Below are positions 7,351-16,112 of a stretch of DNA of 57,388 bases, piece after piece. The DNA lies in the NCBI GenBank assembly GCA_003554535.1, contig PWGT01000019.1:1-57388 (forward strand), written 5' to 3'. The DNA comes from Syntrophomonadaceae bacterium. Lineage in GTDB: Bacteria > Bacillota_D > Dethiobacteria > DTU022 > PWGO01. Position 1 is the stretch's first letter; each line of letters begins with the position of its first letter. The notes under the pieces were generated by a model. It did not search any database. It was not told where the DNA came from and saw nothing but the letters and a program-made list of their open reading frames with translations. Position numbers and translations under genes: made by a program.

Positions 7351-8457
7351 ATGAGTAACTCCACTATTTTTGTAGCATATGGGGATACCCCCTACGAAAT
7401 GACTTTAAAAGTTTTGAAAAAGATGCAGCCATTCAAGAACTTGGATTTTAATAAGTTCATAGGTATCAAGCCCAACCTGGTAAAAGCCAAGACTGCTGAT
7501 TCAGGAGCAACTACTTCCCCGGAAATAGTCCGAGCCGTTATTGAACATCTCCGGGAAAACGATTTGCATAATATAGCAATCATGGAAGGTTGCTGGATAG
7601 GAACTAATATGGAAAAAGTTTTTAAAGCCTCCGGCTACAATGACTTAGCAAGAGAATTGAACATTCCATTAATTAACCTGCAAAAAGACAAAGCCCGAAA
7701 AATTAAATCCAATAAAAAAATAGATTTGCATATATGTGAACACTCCCTTGCGGTAGATTATATGGTTAACATCCCTGTTTTAAAAGCACATTGCCAAACC
7801 AAGCTGACCTGTGCCCTAAAAAACATGAAAGGTTGCATACCTGATAACGAAAAAAGGCGTTTTCATTCATTGGGGCTACATGAACCTATAGCTCATTTGA
7901 ACAACATTCTAAAGAATGATTTAATCATAGTGGATGGCATCATGGGGGATCTAACCCACGAAGAAGGCGGCAATCCAGTGGAAATGGGACGAATTATCGC
8001 CGGTTACGACCCGGTAATGATCGATTCTTACGCAGCAAGGCTTATAGGTTATGAAGTACAAGACATCCCTTACATAGAAATGGCTGCCGACTTAGGAGTG
8101 GGGAAACTTCATAAAAACAACGGCGTCCTGGAAGAAATAGATCCGGAACTAAAGCCTGCCTTAAAAATAGAAGCCAGCAACAAAGCAGCGCAACTGGCTC
8201 AATGGGTTGAAGATTATCACGCTTGTTCACCCTGCTTTGGCAGTACTATTCATGCCTTACAACGCCTGGAAGACGAGGGCAAACTTCAAAAACTAAACCG
8301 TAAAATCCACGTAGGTAGAGGATTCCAAGATACCCAAAAAGAAGCATTAGGAATTGGATTATGCACCCAAGGATTTTCACATTACCTGCCCGGTTGCCCA
8401 CCTGAAAGCCGGGATATTGTCCAATTCCTCCTTGAACATGTAAAAGGCAAACAATGA
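7351..8457 (+). CDS. DUF362 domain-containing protein
   Basis: 368 residues. The segments GIKPNLVKAKTADSGATTSPE (about 38-58) and KNMKGCIPDNEKRRFH (about 156-171) are characteristic of DUF362 proteins. No CxxCxxC ferredoxin cluster is present, unlike longer family members. The C-terminus carries several Cys (CSPCFGS, LCTQGF, LPGCPP) that could bind metal. Function unknown. AGTGAGGGAAG precedes the ATG. It is convergent with and abuts the YjbQ gene, with no space for a terminator between them. Confidence 0.85.
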   Translation: MSNSTIFVAYGDTPYEMTLKVLKKMQPFKNLDFNKFIGIKPNLVKAKTADSGATTSPEIVRAVIEHLRENDLHNIAIMEGCWIGTNMEKVFKASGYNDLARELNIPLINLQKDKARKIKSNKKIDLHICEHSLAVDYMVNIPVLKAHCQTKLTCALKNMKGCIPDNEKRRFHSLGLHEPIAHLNNILKNDLIIVDGIMGDLTHEEGGNPVEMGRIIAGYDPVMIDSYAARLIGYEVQDIPYIEMAADLGVGKLHKNNGVLEEIDPELKPALKIEASNKAAQLAQWVEDYHACSPCFGSTIHALQRLEDEGKLQKLNRKIHVGRGFQDTQKEALGIGLCTQGFSHYLPGCPPESRDIVQFLLEHVKGKQ

Positions 8458-8862
8458 TCAAGCTTCAGTAATGGTAACTACTATATTTCTCCTTTTTCTG
8501 GGACCATCAAATTCGCAGAGAAAAATATTTTGCCAGGTGGACAATCCCATACTGCCATTAATTAGAGGTACGGTTTCTCCCGGCCCCACCAGTCCAGATT
8601 TTAAATGAGCATCTCCATTGCCGTCCTGCCTGTCGTGCTCCCATACTCCCTTAGGTATAAGCTTTTGCAGCAAGTTAATTACATCGTTTTGCACACTTTG
8701 ATCCCAGCTCTCTTGGATCATTATAGCTGCCGTTGCCCCCTGCACATAAACAGAAACCAATCCTTGCTTTAATCCGCAAGTGGCAACAACGTCTTTAACT
8801 TGGGAGGTAATATCGTATAAACCTTCACGTGAGATGGTTTTTACCTGAATTATTTTTTGCAT
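8458..8862 (-). CDS. YjbQ family protein (UPF0047)
   Basis: 134 residues from the ATG at 8860-8862, chosen because GGAG lies about 9 bases upstream and the family starts here (MQKIIQVKTI). Conserved signatures are WEHDRQDGNGDAHLKS and GSMGLSTWQNIFLCEFDGPR, typical of YjbQ, a small trimeric protein. Some members have thiamine-phosphate synthase activity in vitro, but the physiological role is not settled. It follows the small ORF at 8864-8977. Confidence 0.88.
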   Translation of the reverse strand: MQKIIQVKTISREGLYDITSQVKDVVATCGLKQGLVSVYVQGATAAIMIQESWDQSVQNDVINLLQKLIPKGVWEHDRQDGNGDAHLKSGLVGPGETVPLINGSMGLSTWQNIFLCEFDGPRKRRNIVVTITEA

Positions 8863-8863
8863 T

Positions 8864-8977
8864 TCACTCGTCTCCTTTGTAAGTGCGCGTTTCCTCAGGG
8901 ACATTTCCATCGTATTCCCTTAGTCGGCCCTTCTTACGCTTCGGGTACGCTCTAACCGTCACCTTGGTAACTCTCAT
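8864..8977 (-). CDS. Possible 37-residue basic protein upstream of yjbQ
   Basis: An ORF starting MRVTKVTVRAYPKRKKGR and ending ETRTYKGDE fills the gap between the protease gene and yjbQ. Its stop lies 1 base before the yjbQ ATG and its last codons contain the yjbQ Shine-Dalgarno, so translational coupling is possible. The start has no obvious Shine-Dalgarno, and I do not recognise a family. The basic, beta-strand-like beginning could be real or chance. Confidence 0.35.
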   Translation of the reverse strand: MRVTKVTVRAYPKRKKGRLREYDGNVPEETRTYKGDE

Positions 8978-9003
8978 ACCAATATTGCGCTGTATCTCTA
9001 AGC

Positions 9004-9870
9004 TCAATCGCCATTAACTCCAAATTCTTCCAAAAGATCTTCCAAATGAGAAAGGGGAACTGCTAATCCCCTGGTCTTATTTTCTGTAGAATCGCCGGCC
9101 TCGTCATTATCCTGAGCCACGGCAAAGATCACCCCTACAACTTCATCATTGGCATTAAATACAGGGCTACCACTACTGCCAGGGTGAATAGGAGCTTTCA
9201 CCTCCATTACAGTTATTCCCCCACTGCGCCTATAATCACCTACTATGCCTTCTGAAATTACCCAATTATAGCCCAGGGGGTTACCAATAACCATGACCCT
9301 TTCTTCCGGCGCTGGCATTTTATTTTTTTCAGTTTCTACATGGGATAAGTTTTCCCCCTCTATCTCAATCAGAGCCAAATCAGCCTCGTTTGATGTCAAC
9401 CAATTTTCCCCACGTACACTTGGCCCTTGAAAAAAAGAAACGCCAATGCTAGCTGCATTTTCCACCAGATGACGATTGGTCACAATCAACCCATCTTCGC
9501 TTATATTAAACCCTGTCCCCCTCCGTCTGGAAGGTAAGAATTCAACTTCTGCGCTAGCACCTATTTGTAATGTTACTACTGCCTCTCGCAATTCCTGGAT
9601 GCGTGGCTCATCAGCTAGCTCTTGAGATTCCTGGAGAAAATCTAATGATGGCAATGCAAGAACTTGCAAATGACGCGCCATTGTGGAAAACAAAAAAAGC
9701 AGGACTACTACAAATGCAAGGATTTTGAGATAAAAATTTCGACGTTCTCTGTCTTTCTCCCATTCCTTCTCAAAGTCCAGATCGGAGTATTTACGGTTTA
9801 ACTCTTCAACTTGTTTTTCATCGGGATGCTCAAAATCACGGTAAATGATTAATTCTCCCCTTTGCACCAA
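9004..9870 (-). CDS. Membrane-anchored S1C trypsin-like serine protease
   Basis: Up to 288 residues. An N-terminal cytoplasmic part of about 45 residues is followed by one membrane helix (about 46-62) and an extracytoplasmic trypsin fold. The catalytic triad is visible: His in TNRHLV (about 133), Asp in EADLALIE (about 165) and Ser in GSSGSPVF (about 234). There is no PDZ domain, unlike HtrA/DegP. Start doubtful: the TTG at 9870 lies inside the tRNA-operon terminator, while AGGGGAG sits 8 bases before an in-frame ATT at 9844-9846. Likely an envelope quality-control protease. Confidence 0.85.
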   Translation of the reverse strand: MVQRGELIIYRDFEHPDEKQVEELNRKYSDLDFEKEWEKDRERRNFYLKILAFVVVLLFLFSTMARHLQVLALPSLDFLQESQELADEPRIQELREAVVTLQIGASAEVEFLPSRRRGTGFNISEDGLIVTNRHLVENAASIGVSFFQGPSVRGENWLTSNEADLALIEIEGENLSHVETEKNKMPAPEERVMVIGNPLGYNWVISEGIVGDYRRSGGITVMEVKAPIHPGSSGSPVFNANDEVVGVIFAVAQDNDEAGDSTENKTRGLAVPLSHLEDLLEEFGVNGD

Positions 9871-9899
9871 AAAGCGACGAGAGGTAATTCCCGTCGCTT
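9867..9899 (-). terminator. Intrinsic terminator of the tRNA operon
   Basis: AAGCGACG (9872-9879) pairs with CGTCGCTT (9892-9899), followed on the minus strand by TTTTT. It lies 6 bases after the CCA end of tRNA-Val and touches the beginning of the protease ORF. Confidence 0.85.
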
Positions 9900-9904
9900 A
9901 AATG

Positions 9905-9979
9905 TGGTGGGCGAAACAGGATTTGAACCTGTGACCCCCTGCTTGTAAGGCAGGTGCTCTCCCGCTGAGCTATTCGCCC
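9905..9979 (-). tRNA. tRNA-Val (anticodon TAC)
   Basis: The minus strand gives a cloverleaf with acceptor GGGCGAA/TTCGCCC, anticodon loop CTTACAA (TAC), T arm GGTTCAAATCC, A73 and an encoded CCA. It is the last gene of a four-tRNA operon. Confidence 0.95.
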
Positions 9980-9984
9980 GATGT

Positions 9985-10060
9985 TGGTGACCCCTAGGGG
10001 ATTCGAACCCCTGCTGCCAGCTTGAAAGGCTGGTGTCCTAACCGATTAGACCAAGGGGCC
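9985..10060 (-). tRNA. tRNA-Glu (anticodon TTC)
   Basis: Minus-strand cloverleaf with acceptor GGCCCCT/AGGGGTC (a G-T pair is included), anticodon loop CTTTCAA (TTC), T arm GGTTCGAATCC and encoded CCA. It lies 5 bases from tRNA-Val. Confidence 0.95.
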
Positions 10061-10067
10061 AAGTTTC

Positions 10068-10143
10068 TGGTGGGCCCACCAGGACTCGAACCTGGGGCCG
10101 ACCGGTTATGAGCCGGTTGCTCTGCCAGCTGAGCTATGGGCCC
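10068..10143 (-). tRNA. tRNA with CAT anticodon (Met elongator, or Ile2)
   Basis: Minus-strand cloverleaf with acceptor GGGCCCA/TGGGCCC, anticodon loop CTCATAA (CAT), T arm GGTTCGAGTCC, A73 and CCA. It is not the initiator type, since the acceptor begins with a full G-C pair. Elongator Met and lysidine-modified Ile2 share this anticodon; sequence alone does not let me decide, and Met is slightly favoured. Confidence 0.9.
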
Positions 10144-10148
10144 TACAT

Positions 10149-10223
10149 TGGCTCCTCAGGCAGGACTCGAACCTGCAACCTACCGGTTAACAGCCGGGCG
10201 CTCTACCATTGAGCTACTGAGGA
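10149..10223 (-). tRNA. tRNA-Asn (anticodon GTT)
   Basis: Minus-strand cloverleaf with acceptor TCCTCAG/CTGAGGA, anticodon loop CTGTTAA (GTT), T arm GGTTCGAGTCC, G73 and CCA. It is the promoter-proximal gene of the operon Asn-(Met/Ile)-Glu-Val. Confidence 0.95.
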
Positions 10224-10249
10224 ATGTCGTCACCGTTAATGCAAATATT

Positions 10250-10278
10250 ATTATACTTAATCAGCCTTATTCCGTCAA
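10250..10278 (-). promoter_or_regulatory. Predicted sigma-A promoter of the tRNA operon
   Basis: On the minus strand, TTGACG (10273-10278), a 17-base spacer and TATAAT (10250-10255). Initiation near 10243 would begin the transcript about 20 bases before tRNA-Asn. Confidence 0.8.
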
Positions 10279-10324
10279 GCGGTTGAATCCAAAAATTATT
10301 TTTATAATCCTTGCCATAAAATTT

Positions 10325-10361
10325 CATCAAATAACCATCCCCCACCTATAATGGGGGATGG
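10325..10361 (-). terminator. Probable terminator after rpoD
   Basis: A perfect 9-bp stem CCATCCCCC (10335-10343) with GGGGGATGG (10353-10361), 9-base loop. On the minus strand it is followed by TTATTTGATG, a poor but T-rich tail. It lies about 100 bases downstream of the rpoD stop and upstream of the tRNA-operon promoter. Confidence 0.6.
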
Positions 10362-10462
10362 CCTTCATCTTTAATATATCATGATCTTTCCTACATTTCA
10401 ACCTTCCATTTCAACCTTCATTCTTCATTCATTCAACCCTAATATCAACCTAATCAAGTAAT

Positions 10463-11590
10463 CTAATCAAGGTAATCCTTGAGTCGCTTACTGCGCATGG
10501 GATGGCGCAGCTTGCGCAGCGCCTTGGCCTCAATCTGTCTGATACGCTCGCGGGTTACTCCGAAATATTGCCCTACTTCTTCCAGGGTCCGGGAACGACC
10601 GTCATCCAAACCGAACCTCAAACGCAACACTTTTTCTTCCCGCGGGGTAAGAGTATCCAAGACTCCTTCTAACTGCTCTTTTAACAACTCAAATGCTGCT
10701 GCGTCTGCCGGAGCCCGGGCTTCTTGATCCTCTATAAAATCTCCCAGGTGACTGTCATCTTCTTCGCCTATAGGTGTCTCTAAAGAAACAGGCTCTTGGG
10801 CTATCTTCAGAATTTCACGCACTCTTTCTTCGCTAATACCCATTTCTTCGGCTATTTCTTCAGGCAGAGGCTCCCTTCCCAACTCCTGGACGAGCTGTCT
10901 AGAAACCCTGACCAGCTTGTTAATCGTTTCTACCATGTGTACCGGGATTCTTATTGTCCGGGCCTGATCAGCTATGGCACGAGTTATAGCCTGACGAATC
11001 CACCAGGTAGCATAAGTGCTGAACTTATATCCTTTCCGGTAGTCAAACTTTTCCACAGCTTTTATCAAACCAAGATTACCTTCCTGGATAAGATCCAAAA
11101 AGAGCATTCCCCTGCCCACGTATTTTTTGGCAATACTCACCACTAACCGCAGGTTTGCTTCAGCAAGCCTGCGCTTTGCCTCTTCGTCACCTTCTTCTAT
11201 CCTTTTGGCATATTCAATTTCTTCCTCGGATGTTAACAACGGAATTTTTCCAATTTCCTTGAGGTACATCCGCACGGGATCATTTACACTTATACTATCT
11301 GGAATCTCAAGTTCTATATCATCTTCTGGAGTAACTTCCTCCTCTTTCTCCACCTCTAAAAATTTGCCTTCCCCTTCAGATTTGCTGACTTCACTTTCAT
11401 CGTCTACGACCTCTACGCCCATCTGAGCAAATTTATCAAAAAATTCGTCTACAGCATCTACCGTCAGGTCAAAAAGCTGAAGGGTGTCCATAACTTCTTT
11501 ATAAGAGATGGAGCCTTTTTGCTTACCCCGCTCCAATAACTCCTGCTGTGCTTCTTCCAGCGATAAAGTTTTCCCTACATCCTTAACCAT
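10463..11590 (-). CDS. rpoD: RNA polymerase primary sigma factor RpoD (SigA)
   Basis: 375 residues. Region 1.1 is at the N-terminus (about 5-60), followed by an acidic linker (60-98), region 1.2 ([11 protein letters not shown], about 105), region 2 with [17 protein letters not shown] and the -10 recognition helix [10 protein letters not shown], region 3, and region 4 with [21 protein letters not shown] for the -35 element. Length and order match Firmicutes SigA. AGGAGG precedes the ATG. It overlaps the end of dnaG by 8 bases, the conserved dnaG-rpoD macromolecular synthesis operon. Confidence 0.98.
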   Translation of the reverse strand: MVKDVGKTLSLEEAQQELLERGKQKGSISYKEVMDTLQLFDLTVDAVDEFFDKFAQMGVEVVDDESEVSKSEGEGKFLEVEKEEEVTPEDDIELEIPDSISVNDPVRMYLKEIGKIPLLTSEEEIEYAKRIEEGDEEAKRRLAEANLRLVVSIAKKYVGRGMLFLDLIQEGNLGLIKAVEKFDYRKGYKFSTYATWWIRQAITRAIADQARTIRIPVHMVETINKLVRVSRQLVQELGREPLPEEIAEEMGISEERVREILKIAQEPVSLETPIGEEDDSHLGDFIEDQEARAPADAAAFELLKEQLEGVLDTLTPREEKVLRLRFGLDDGRSRTLEEVGQYFGVTRERIRQIEAKALRKLRHPMRSKRLKDYLD

Positions 11591-13433
11591 TTACTAACCC
11601 CTCCTTTTTACCTGAACGGTAGAGCTCTTGTTCTTGTAATTTCAAGCTCTCCCATTCAACTAACAATGACCTCACAGATCCTTCATCTGCATCTGCCTTT
11701 TCCAGTTCTTTTAATTTCTGTTCTACTCTCTCTCGTTCCCTCGATAATTTTTTTATTTTAAGCCTTAGCATACAGTCATCAACTACCTTTAAAACACCTT
11801 CCCCGGTGAACTCTTCCCAGGGGGCTTCGAAACTTAAATCTGCTAACAATTCCGTTAACGAATCATCTTCAAGCTGCCCCCTTAGGTATTCAAATTTTAT
11901 TTCTTTGCCATTTTCTCGCAAATCGTTACATGCTTTAATAATTTTCTCTACTTCAGGATTGAAAATCCCATCATTATTTTTCATATCTTCTACAACTCTT
12001 CCTAAAACTCCTTCATCCACAAACAAAAGACTTAATAATGCTTTCTCGGCAGGCTCTAGTTTTTCTAGTAGAATATTATTAGTTTGTTCAATTTTTACCA
12101 GATTATTACCATTCTTCTCTGCTTTTCTTGCCATTTTTTGATATTTCTTCATCTCACTCCTGAGAGCTTCTTCTGAAAAATTAAGTTCTTCTGCAACCCT
12201 TTTTAAATATTCATCTCGTTCCAACACATTGCTTATTGAAAACAAGACTGGTATTAATTCTTTAACAAAAAGCATTTTACCTTCTGGACGCGACAAATCG
12301 TGTTTATTCTGCAAATTTTGCAACCGGTATTCTACCAAAGGCTGGGCTTCTTGTAAAATATTTATAAAAGCCTTTTTGCCGTAGCTGCGTATAAAACTAT
12401 CAGGATCCAATCCTTCCGGGAATCCTGCCACTTTAACCTGGCAACCAGATTCCTTTAGTATGTCCAATCCTCTTTCAGTAGCTGCTTCACCTGCTGCATC
12501 TGAGTCATAAGCAATTATGACTTCTTCTGCCTGCACTCTCACAGTTCTTGCCTGCTGAGGTGTAAGAGCCGTTCCCAGAGACGCCACTACATTGGTTATC
12601 CCCTCCTGGTGAACCAAAATAACATCTGTATATCCTTCAGCTACTATGGCCTGTTTTTTTTGCCTAATTTCAGGCAGAGCTTTTTCCAGGCCATACAAGA
12701 CTTTTCGTTTATCAAAAAGCAACGTTGCAGGTGAATTTAAATATTTAGGCGCTTTAGATTCCTCATCTAATATCCTTCCCCCAAAACCAATTACTCTTTG
12801 TCTATAATCAAAAATGGGGAAAATAATGCGATTGCGAAACCGGTCAAAATATCCGGAACCATCTTTTCGCTCTGAAATTAGGCCGGCTTGCAAAAGATTT
12901 TCATTGGTATATCCTTTTTTTCTAGCTGCCTTGTAAAGAGAATCCCAGTTGTTGGGGGCAAATCCCAGTTGAAAATTTTCAATAGAATTGCTATTAATCC
13001 CCCGCGACTCTAAATATTCTAAAGCCTTTTTACCTTCCGGCCTCTGGGTCAATATATAGTGATAAAAATGCATGGCCTGTTCGTTCAATTGAAGAATAGC
13101 CTCTTTTTTTTGTTCTAACCCAGATTCTCTTTTGGGGCCTTCAGGGAGTGAAACTCCAGCTCTTTTGGCCAACATGTTTAGCGCTTCCTTGAACGATAAA
13201 TTCTCTGATTGCATCACAAAACTAAACATGTCTCCGGAAACTCCACATCCAAAACATTTGTAGATCTGCTTATCTGGCGAAACATTGAAAGAAGGGGTTT
13301 TTTCCTGGTGAAAAGGACAAAGTCCAACGTAATTTTTTCCCCTTTTTTCAAGCCTTAACTTCTCTTCAACTATATCCACAATGTCTAATTTTGATTTAAT
13401 TTCATCCACAGTATCTTCCGTAGCCTTAACCAA
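11583..13433 (-). CDS. dnaG: DNA primase DnaG
   Basis: It makes RNA primers at the replication fork. The N-terminal CHC2 zinc finger is seen (CPFH...CFGC), then the catalytic core with the TOPRIM motifs VAEGYTDVI and AYDSDAAGE, and a helical C-terminal DnaB-binding domain. The start is set at TTG (13431-13433) because AAGGTG lies 6 bases upstream and the product then begins close to the family norm ([21 protein letters not shown]). In-frame codons continue up to 13505 but pass through a terminator-like hairpin, so they are probably leader. Confidence 0.95.
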   Translation of the reverse strand: MVKATEDTVDEIKSKLDIVDIVEEKLRLEKRGKNYVGLCPFHQEKTPSFNVSPDKQIYKCFGCGVSGDMFSFVMQSENLSFKEALNMLAKRAGVSLPEGPKRESGLEQKKEAILQLNEQAMHFYHYILTQRPEGKKALEYLESRGINSNSIENFQLGFAPNNWDSLYKAARKKGYTNENLLQAGLISERKDGSGYFDRFRNRIIFPIFDYRQRVIGFGGRILDEESKAPKYLNSPATLLFDKRKVLYGLEKALPEIRQKKQAIVAEGYTDVILVHQEGITNVVASLGTALTPQQARTVRVQAEEVIIAYDSDAAGEAATERGLDILKESGCQVKVAGFPEGLDPDSFIRSYGKKAFINILQEAQPLVEYRLQNLQNKHDLSRPEGKMLFVKELIPVLFSISNVLERDEYLKRVAEELNFSEEALRSEMKKYQKMARKAEKNGNNLVKIEQTNNILLEKLEPAEKALLSLLFVDEGVLGRVVEDMKNNDGIFNPEVEKIIKACNDLRENGKEIKFEYLRGQLEDDSLTELLADLSFEAPWEEFTGEGVLKVVDDCMLRLKIKKLSRERERVEQKLKELEKADADEGSVRSLLVEWESLKLQEQELYRSGKKEGLVNG

Positions 13434-13470
13434 GCCTATCACCTTCTTTACACTTAACATTAAACCAAAA

Positions 13471-13494
13471 TAAAAAAACCTCGTCCCTGGAGGT
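13471..13494 (-). terminator. Terminator-like hairpin in the dnaG leader
   Basis: ACCTC (minus strand, 13494-13490), loop CAGGGAC, GAGGT (13482-13478), followed by an uninterrupted run of seven T. The stem is short, so termination may be partial. It lies about 40 bases upstream of the dnaG start and about 200 bases after the predicted promoter, which is the arrangement of an attenuator. Confidence 0.5.
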
Positions 13495-13536
13495 GAGGCT
13501 TGCATAACAGTAAGCTAGTAGGTAGATACTTCCTAA

Positions 13537-13614
13537 CTAAAAACCGTACCTGCCCCCTCTCCATGTGGGAGTTTTCTTTTTTACAATTACTAAGCAGTTA
13601 ATAATCATAACCAT
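13537..13614 (-). CDS. Possible 25-residue leader peptide upstream of dnaG
   Basis: ATG (13612-13614) opens MVMIINCLVIVKKK..., ending TWRGGRYGF. AAAGGAA lies 3 bases before the first ATG and 9 bases before an in-frame second ATG at 13606-13608. The ORF is inside the long dnaG leader and stops about 45 bases before the hairpin. A hydrophobic start followed by basic residues could be a small membrane peptide or a leader peptide; a chance ORF is also possible. Confidence 0.25.
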   Translation of the reverse strand: MVMIINCLVIVKKKTPTWRGGRYGF

Positions 13615-13687
13615 TAGTTCCTTTATTTTCTGTTTCGATGATAATATTCTCCATTATCCTACTTTAATCCTTCTTGATTAAAAAATT

Positions 13688-13717
13688 TTTATACTAAATT
13701 ATATTATTATTTTTCAA
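13688..13717 (-). promoter_or_regulatory. Predicted promoter of dnaG-rpoD
   Basis: On the minus strand, TTGAAA (13712-13717), an 18-base spacer and TATAAA (13688-13693). It would give a leader of about 245 bases before the dnaG TTG. The surrounding region is very AT-rich, so other promoters are possible. Confidence 0.45.
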
Positions 13718-13774
13718 AATTAGTTATGCCAGCAAACAAAGCAATTTAACTTATTTTAAAATGTTTTGAATGAT

Positions 13775-13820
13775 TTAGCCCTCAAAAAAGCACCTTAAAA
13801 CGGAGCCTTTTGAGGGCTAA
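13775..13820 (-). terminator. Hairpin after the iron-sulfur flavoprotein gene
   Basis: TTAGCCCTCAAAA (13775-13787) pairs with its exact complement at 13808-13820, a 13-bp stem closing a 20-base loop with an internal T run on the minus strand. It lies 33 bases after the stop codon of the upstream gene. The tail after the stem is AAATCATT, so it may work as a 3' stabilising hairpin as well as a terminator. Confidence 0.6.
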
Positions 13821-13852
13821 CAAAAAAAACTGAACCTTAGTTAAAGTGGAAG

Positions 13853-15946
13853 TTATTCAGCACAAGCAGTGCCTTCTTCCTCCATTTTTTTCACAGTTTC
13901 CTTTACAAAGGTATCCATCTCTTTGACCTGTTCCGAGGAGAGAGCTTCAAAGGCCACCTTTTGTGGAGGCAAGCCCAGTTGTTCAAGCACGTTACGAGCT
14001 CTCTGCACTCGCTTTTCTCCCCAGAAAAGACTATCATGGAATGGGCAATCACCATGCTCTTCTTCCTTGCAACCGGCTACAATAACTGAATCTATTCCAG
14101 CTTCAAAAGCTTGCAGAATATGAAGACTATCAATTTTTGAAACACATGGGAACCGAACTACCCGGAAATTATAATCCTGGCTGTTAACATACTTTTCTAT
14201 AAACTCCGGATTAGCAAAGTCTCCATAAGCGCAGCTCAGCACCAGAACGCTTTGTTCTTGGGGAGAAGATTTTCCGGCCAATTCTTTTACCTTGGGTTCT
14301 ATTTGGGAAGCTGCCTGCTCAATATACTCGGTGCTGAATTCAATGGCTACCGCCGGGCAAATTCCCATGCACAAACCACAAGCCTGACACTGCTCATGGC
14401 GAATAGAAATTGTGCCTTCCTCGTTTATAACCGGCACTCCATACGGACAAACGCGCAGGCAAGTAAGGCAGTTTGCACAAAGTTCATCTATCCGATTAGC
14501 TCCTGCCAAGCATCCCAAGCATCTCTTCGCTTCATCCAACGCCTGGTTAGTAGAAAAACAGTATTCAATATGTTCAAAATTAGTAACTCGCTTGGAAGCA
14601 TCAACCAGTGACAATTCGTTGCGTTCAATCCTCTTCACCTTTTCTGCTACCTGGGAATCGAGCTTTTCAGCCGCCTCTTCTTCTTGGATAGAGTCAACCG
14701 TGAAACTATGTCCTTCCAGATAAGCCATTACAGAAAGAGCTGCCTTGCGGCCACAAGCCATAGCCTGAACTGCCGTCCCGGGGCCTTCAGCAACTTCACC
14801 AGCAGTGAAAACTCCTTCCATGCTGGTGGCATAATTGCTTCGATCATAAATAATATTGCCTCTCTCATTTAATTCCAATTCACCAGATAGGTTTGAGAGA
14901 TCAGCAGCCTGCCCTATGGAAAAGATGATAATATCCCCTTCCAGGTCCATTTTGTTTTCTTCATTAAATTCAGGACTAAAACATCCCTGGTCATCAAAAA
15001 CTGCAGTACATTTTTTGACTCTAAGCCCTTGAATTCCATCCTCGCCTTCTTCCAGTACTGAGTCCGGGCCCCAGGCTGGGTAAAACTCCACCCCTTCTTC
15101 TTTAGCTTCTTCAATTTCCCAATCAAAAGCAGGCATCTCTTCGTCACATTCCAAGCAGGTTACCTTAACTTTACCTGCTCCACATCGGGCAGAAGAACGG
15201 GCAACATCCATGGCCACATTGCCCCCGCCGATAACGACTACCGTTGGGCTCCCTTCAAAACGGAAATTTTCCCGTTTTACTGAATATAAGAAAGGTAATG
15301 CTTTCATTACTTTCTGGTTTTCAACTCCCGGCACAGGCACCGTCCTGCTTACCGGTAATCCTGTGGTCAGTAAAATAGCTTTATAACCTTGTTGTTTTAA
15401 GTCTGCAAGGCTTACATCTTTGCCTACTTCTACACCCGTCTTTAATTCAATGCCGGCTTCTTTTAACTCTCTAATATCCCGGTCTATCTCTTCATCCGGC
15501 AAACGGTAAAGAGGTATATAATGGCGCACGGCGCCTCCAAAATCTTCTTTGCTTTCAAAAACTGTTACCTGGCAACCTTGGGCAGCAAGATCCCAGGCTG
15601 CTGTTAAACCACTTGGGCCTCCACCGACCACAGCTACCTTTTTAGAGGAATCGGGAGAAGGCACTTCGGGCAAAACTCTGCCTCCAGTTTCAACGGCAAA
15701 TCTTTTTAACCCTCTAATAGATAATGCCTGGTCTACATCCTGCCGCCGACACTCATCCTCGCAATGGTGGGCGCATATAGTTCCACAAATTGCCGGCAGA
15801 GGGTTCGCTTCCCTTATCTTTTTTAAAGCTTCATGAAAACTACCTGTCGCTATAGAATAAAGATACTGGCGGATGTCCTGATGGATGGGACAGGCCGCTT
15901 GACATGGAGGAAGCATAGCTTCATCACTTGGTAGATGGTGAGTCAC
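13853..15946 (-). CDS. FAD/NAD(P) oxidoreductase fused to ferredoxin and MvhD (hydrogenase iron-sulfur) domains
   Basis: 697 residues in three parts. The N-terminus (1-430) is a glutamate synthase small-subunit-like module: Cys motifs CQAACPIHQD and CGTICAHHCEDECRR for iron-sulfur clusters, a GGGPSGLTAAWDLA FAD site and a second GGGNVAMD nucleotide site. A middle part (about 490-560) has CLGC plus two ferredoxin motifs (CANCLTCLRVCP, CQACGLCMGICP). The C-terminus (about 580-690) is an MvhD/FlpD domain. Such fusions pass electrons between NAD(P)H, flavin and iron-sulfur partners such as heterodisulfide reductase-like or hydrogenase enzymes. Partner unknown; no hydrogenase is nearby. GTG start, AAGGAG upstream. 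Confidence 0.88.
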   Translation of the reverse strand: MTHHLPSDEAMLPPCQAACPIHQDIRQYLYSIATGSFHEALKKIREANPLPAICGTICAHHCEDECRRQDVDQALSIRGLKRFAVETGGRVLPEVPSPDSSKKVAVVGGGPSGLTAAWDLAAQGCQVTVFESKEDFGGAVRHYIPLYRLPDEEIDRDIRELKEAGIELKTGVEVGKDVSLADLKQQGYKAILLTTGLPVSRTVPVPGVENQKVMKALPFLYSVKRENFRFEGSPTVVVIGGGNVAMDVARSSARCGAGKVKVTCLECDEEMPAFDWEIEEAKEEGVEFYPAWGPDSVLEEGEDGIQGLRVKKCTAVFDDQGCFSPEFNEENKMDLEGDIIIFSIGQAADLSNLSGELELNERGNIIYDRSNYATSMEGVFTAGEVAEGPGTAVQAMACGRKAALSVMAYLEGHSFTVDSIQEEEAAEKLDSQVAEKVKRIERNELSLVDASKRVTNFEHIEYCFSTNQALDEAKRCLGCLAGANRIDELCANCLTCLRVCPYGVPVINEEGTISIRHEQCQACGLCMGICPAVAIEFSTEYIEQAASQIEPKVKELAGKSSPQEQSVLVLSCAYGDFANPEFIEKYVNSQDYNFRVVRFPCVSKIDSLHILQAFEAGIDSVIVAGCKEEEHGDCPFHDSLFWGEKRVQRARNVLEQLGLPPQKVAFEALSSEQVKEMDTFVKETVKKMEEEGTACAE

Positions 15947-16112
15947 GTTTAATCACTCCTTCGTAAATTGTTAGAAAAATAACAAATAATAGTACAAATA
16001 TTAAATCACTAAATCTTTATAACTTATTTCTATATTAGTTAAGGATATTCCTTTTCTGTTAAGAAATATTTGCAAACATCCAAAAGGATTTATGCAAAAT
16101 CTGTAGAAATTC

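Noticed and set aside
13434..13505. Longer N-terminus of DnaG (MQASPPGTRFFYFG...)
   Set aside because: The frame crosses a terminator-like hairpin and lacks a Shine-Dalgarno; a TTG at 13433 with AAGGTG 6 bases upstream matches the family start.
13471..13690. 6S RNA or other known small RNA in the dnaG leader
   Set aside because: I could not find a long closing stem between the two ends or the large central bubble expected of 6S RNA; reported only as an unclassified leader.
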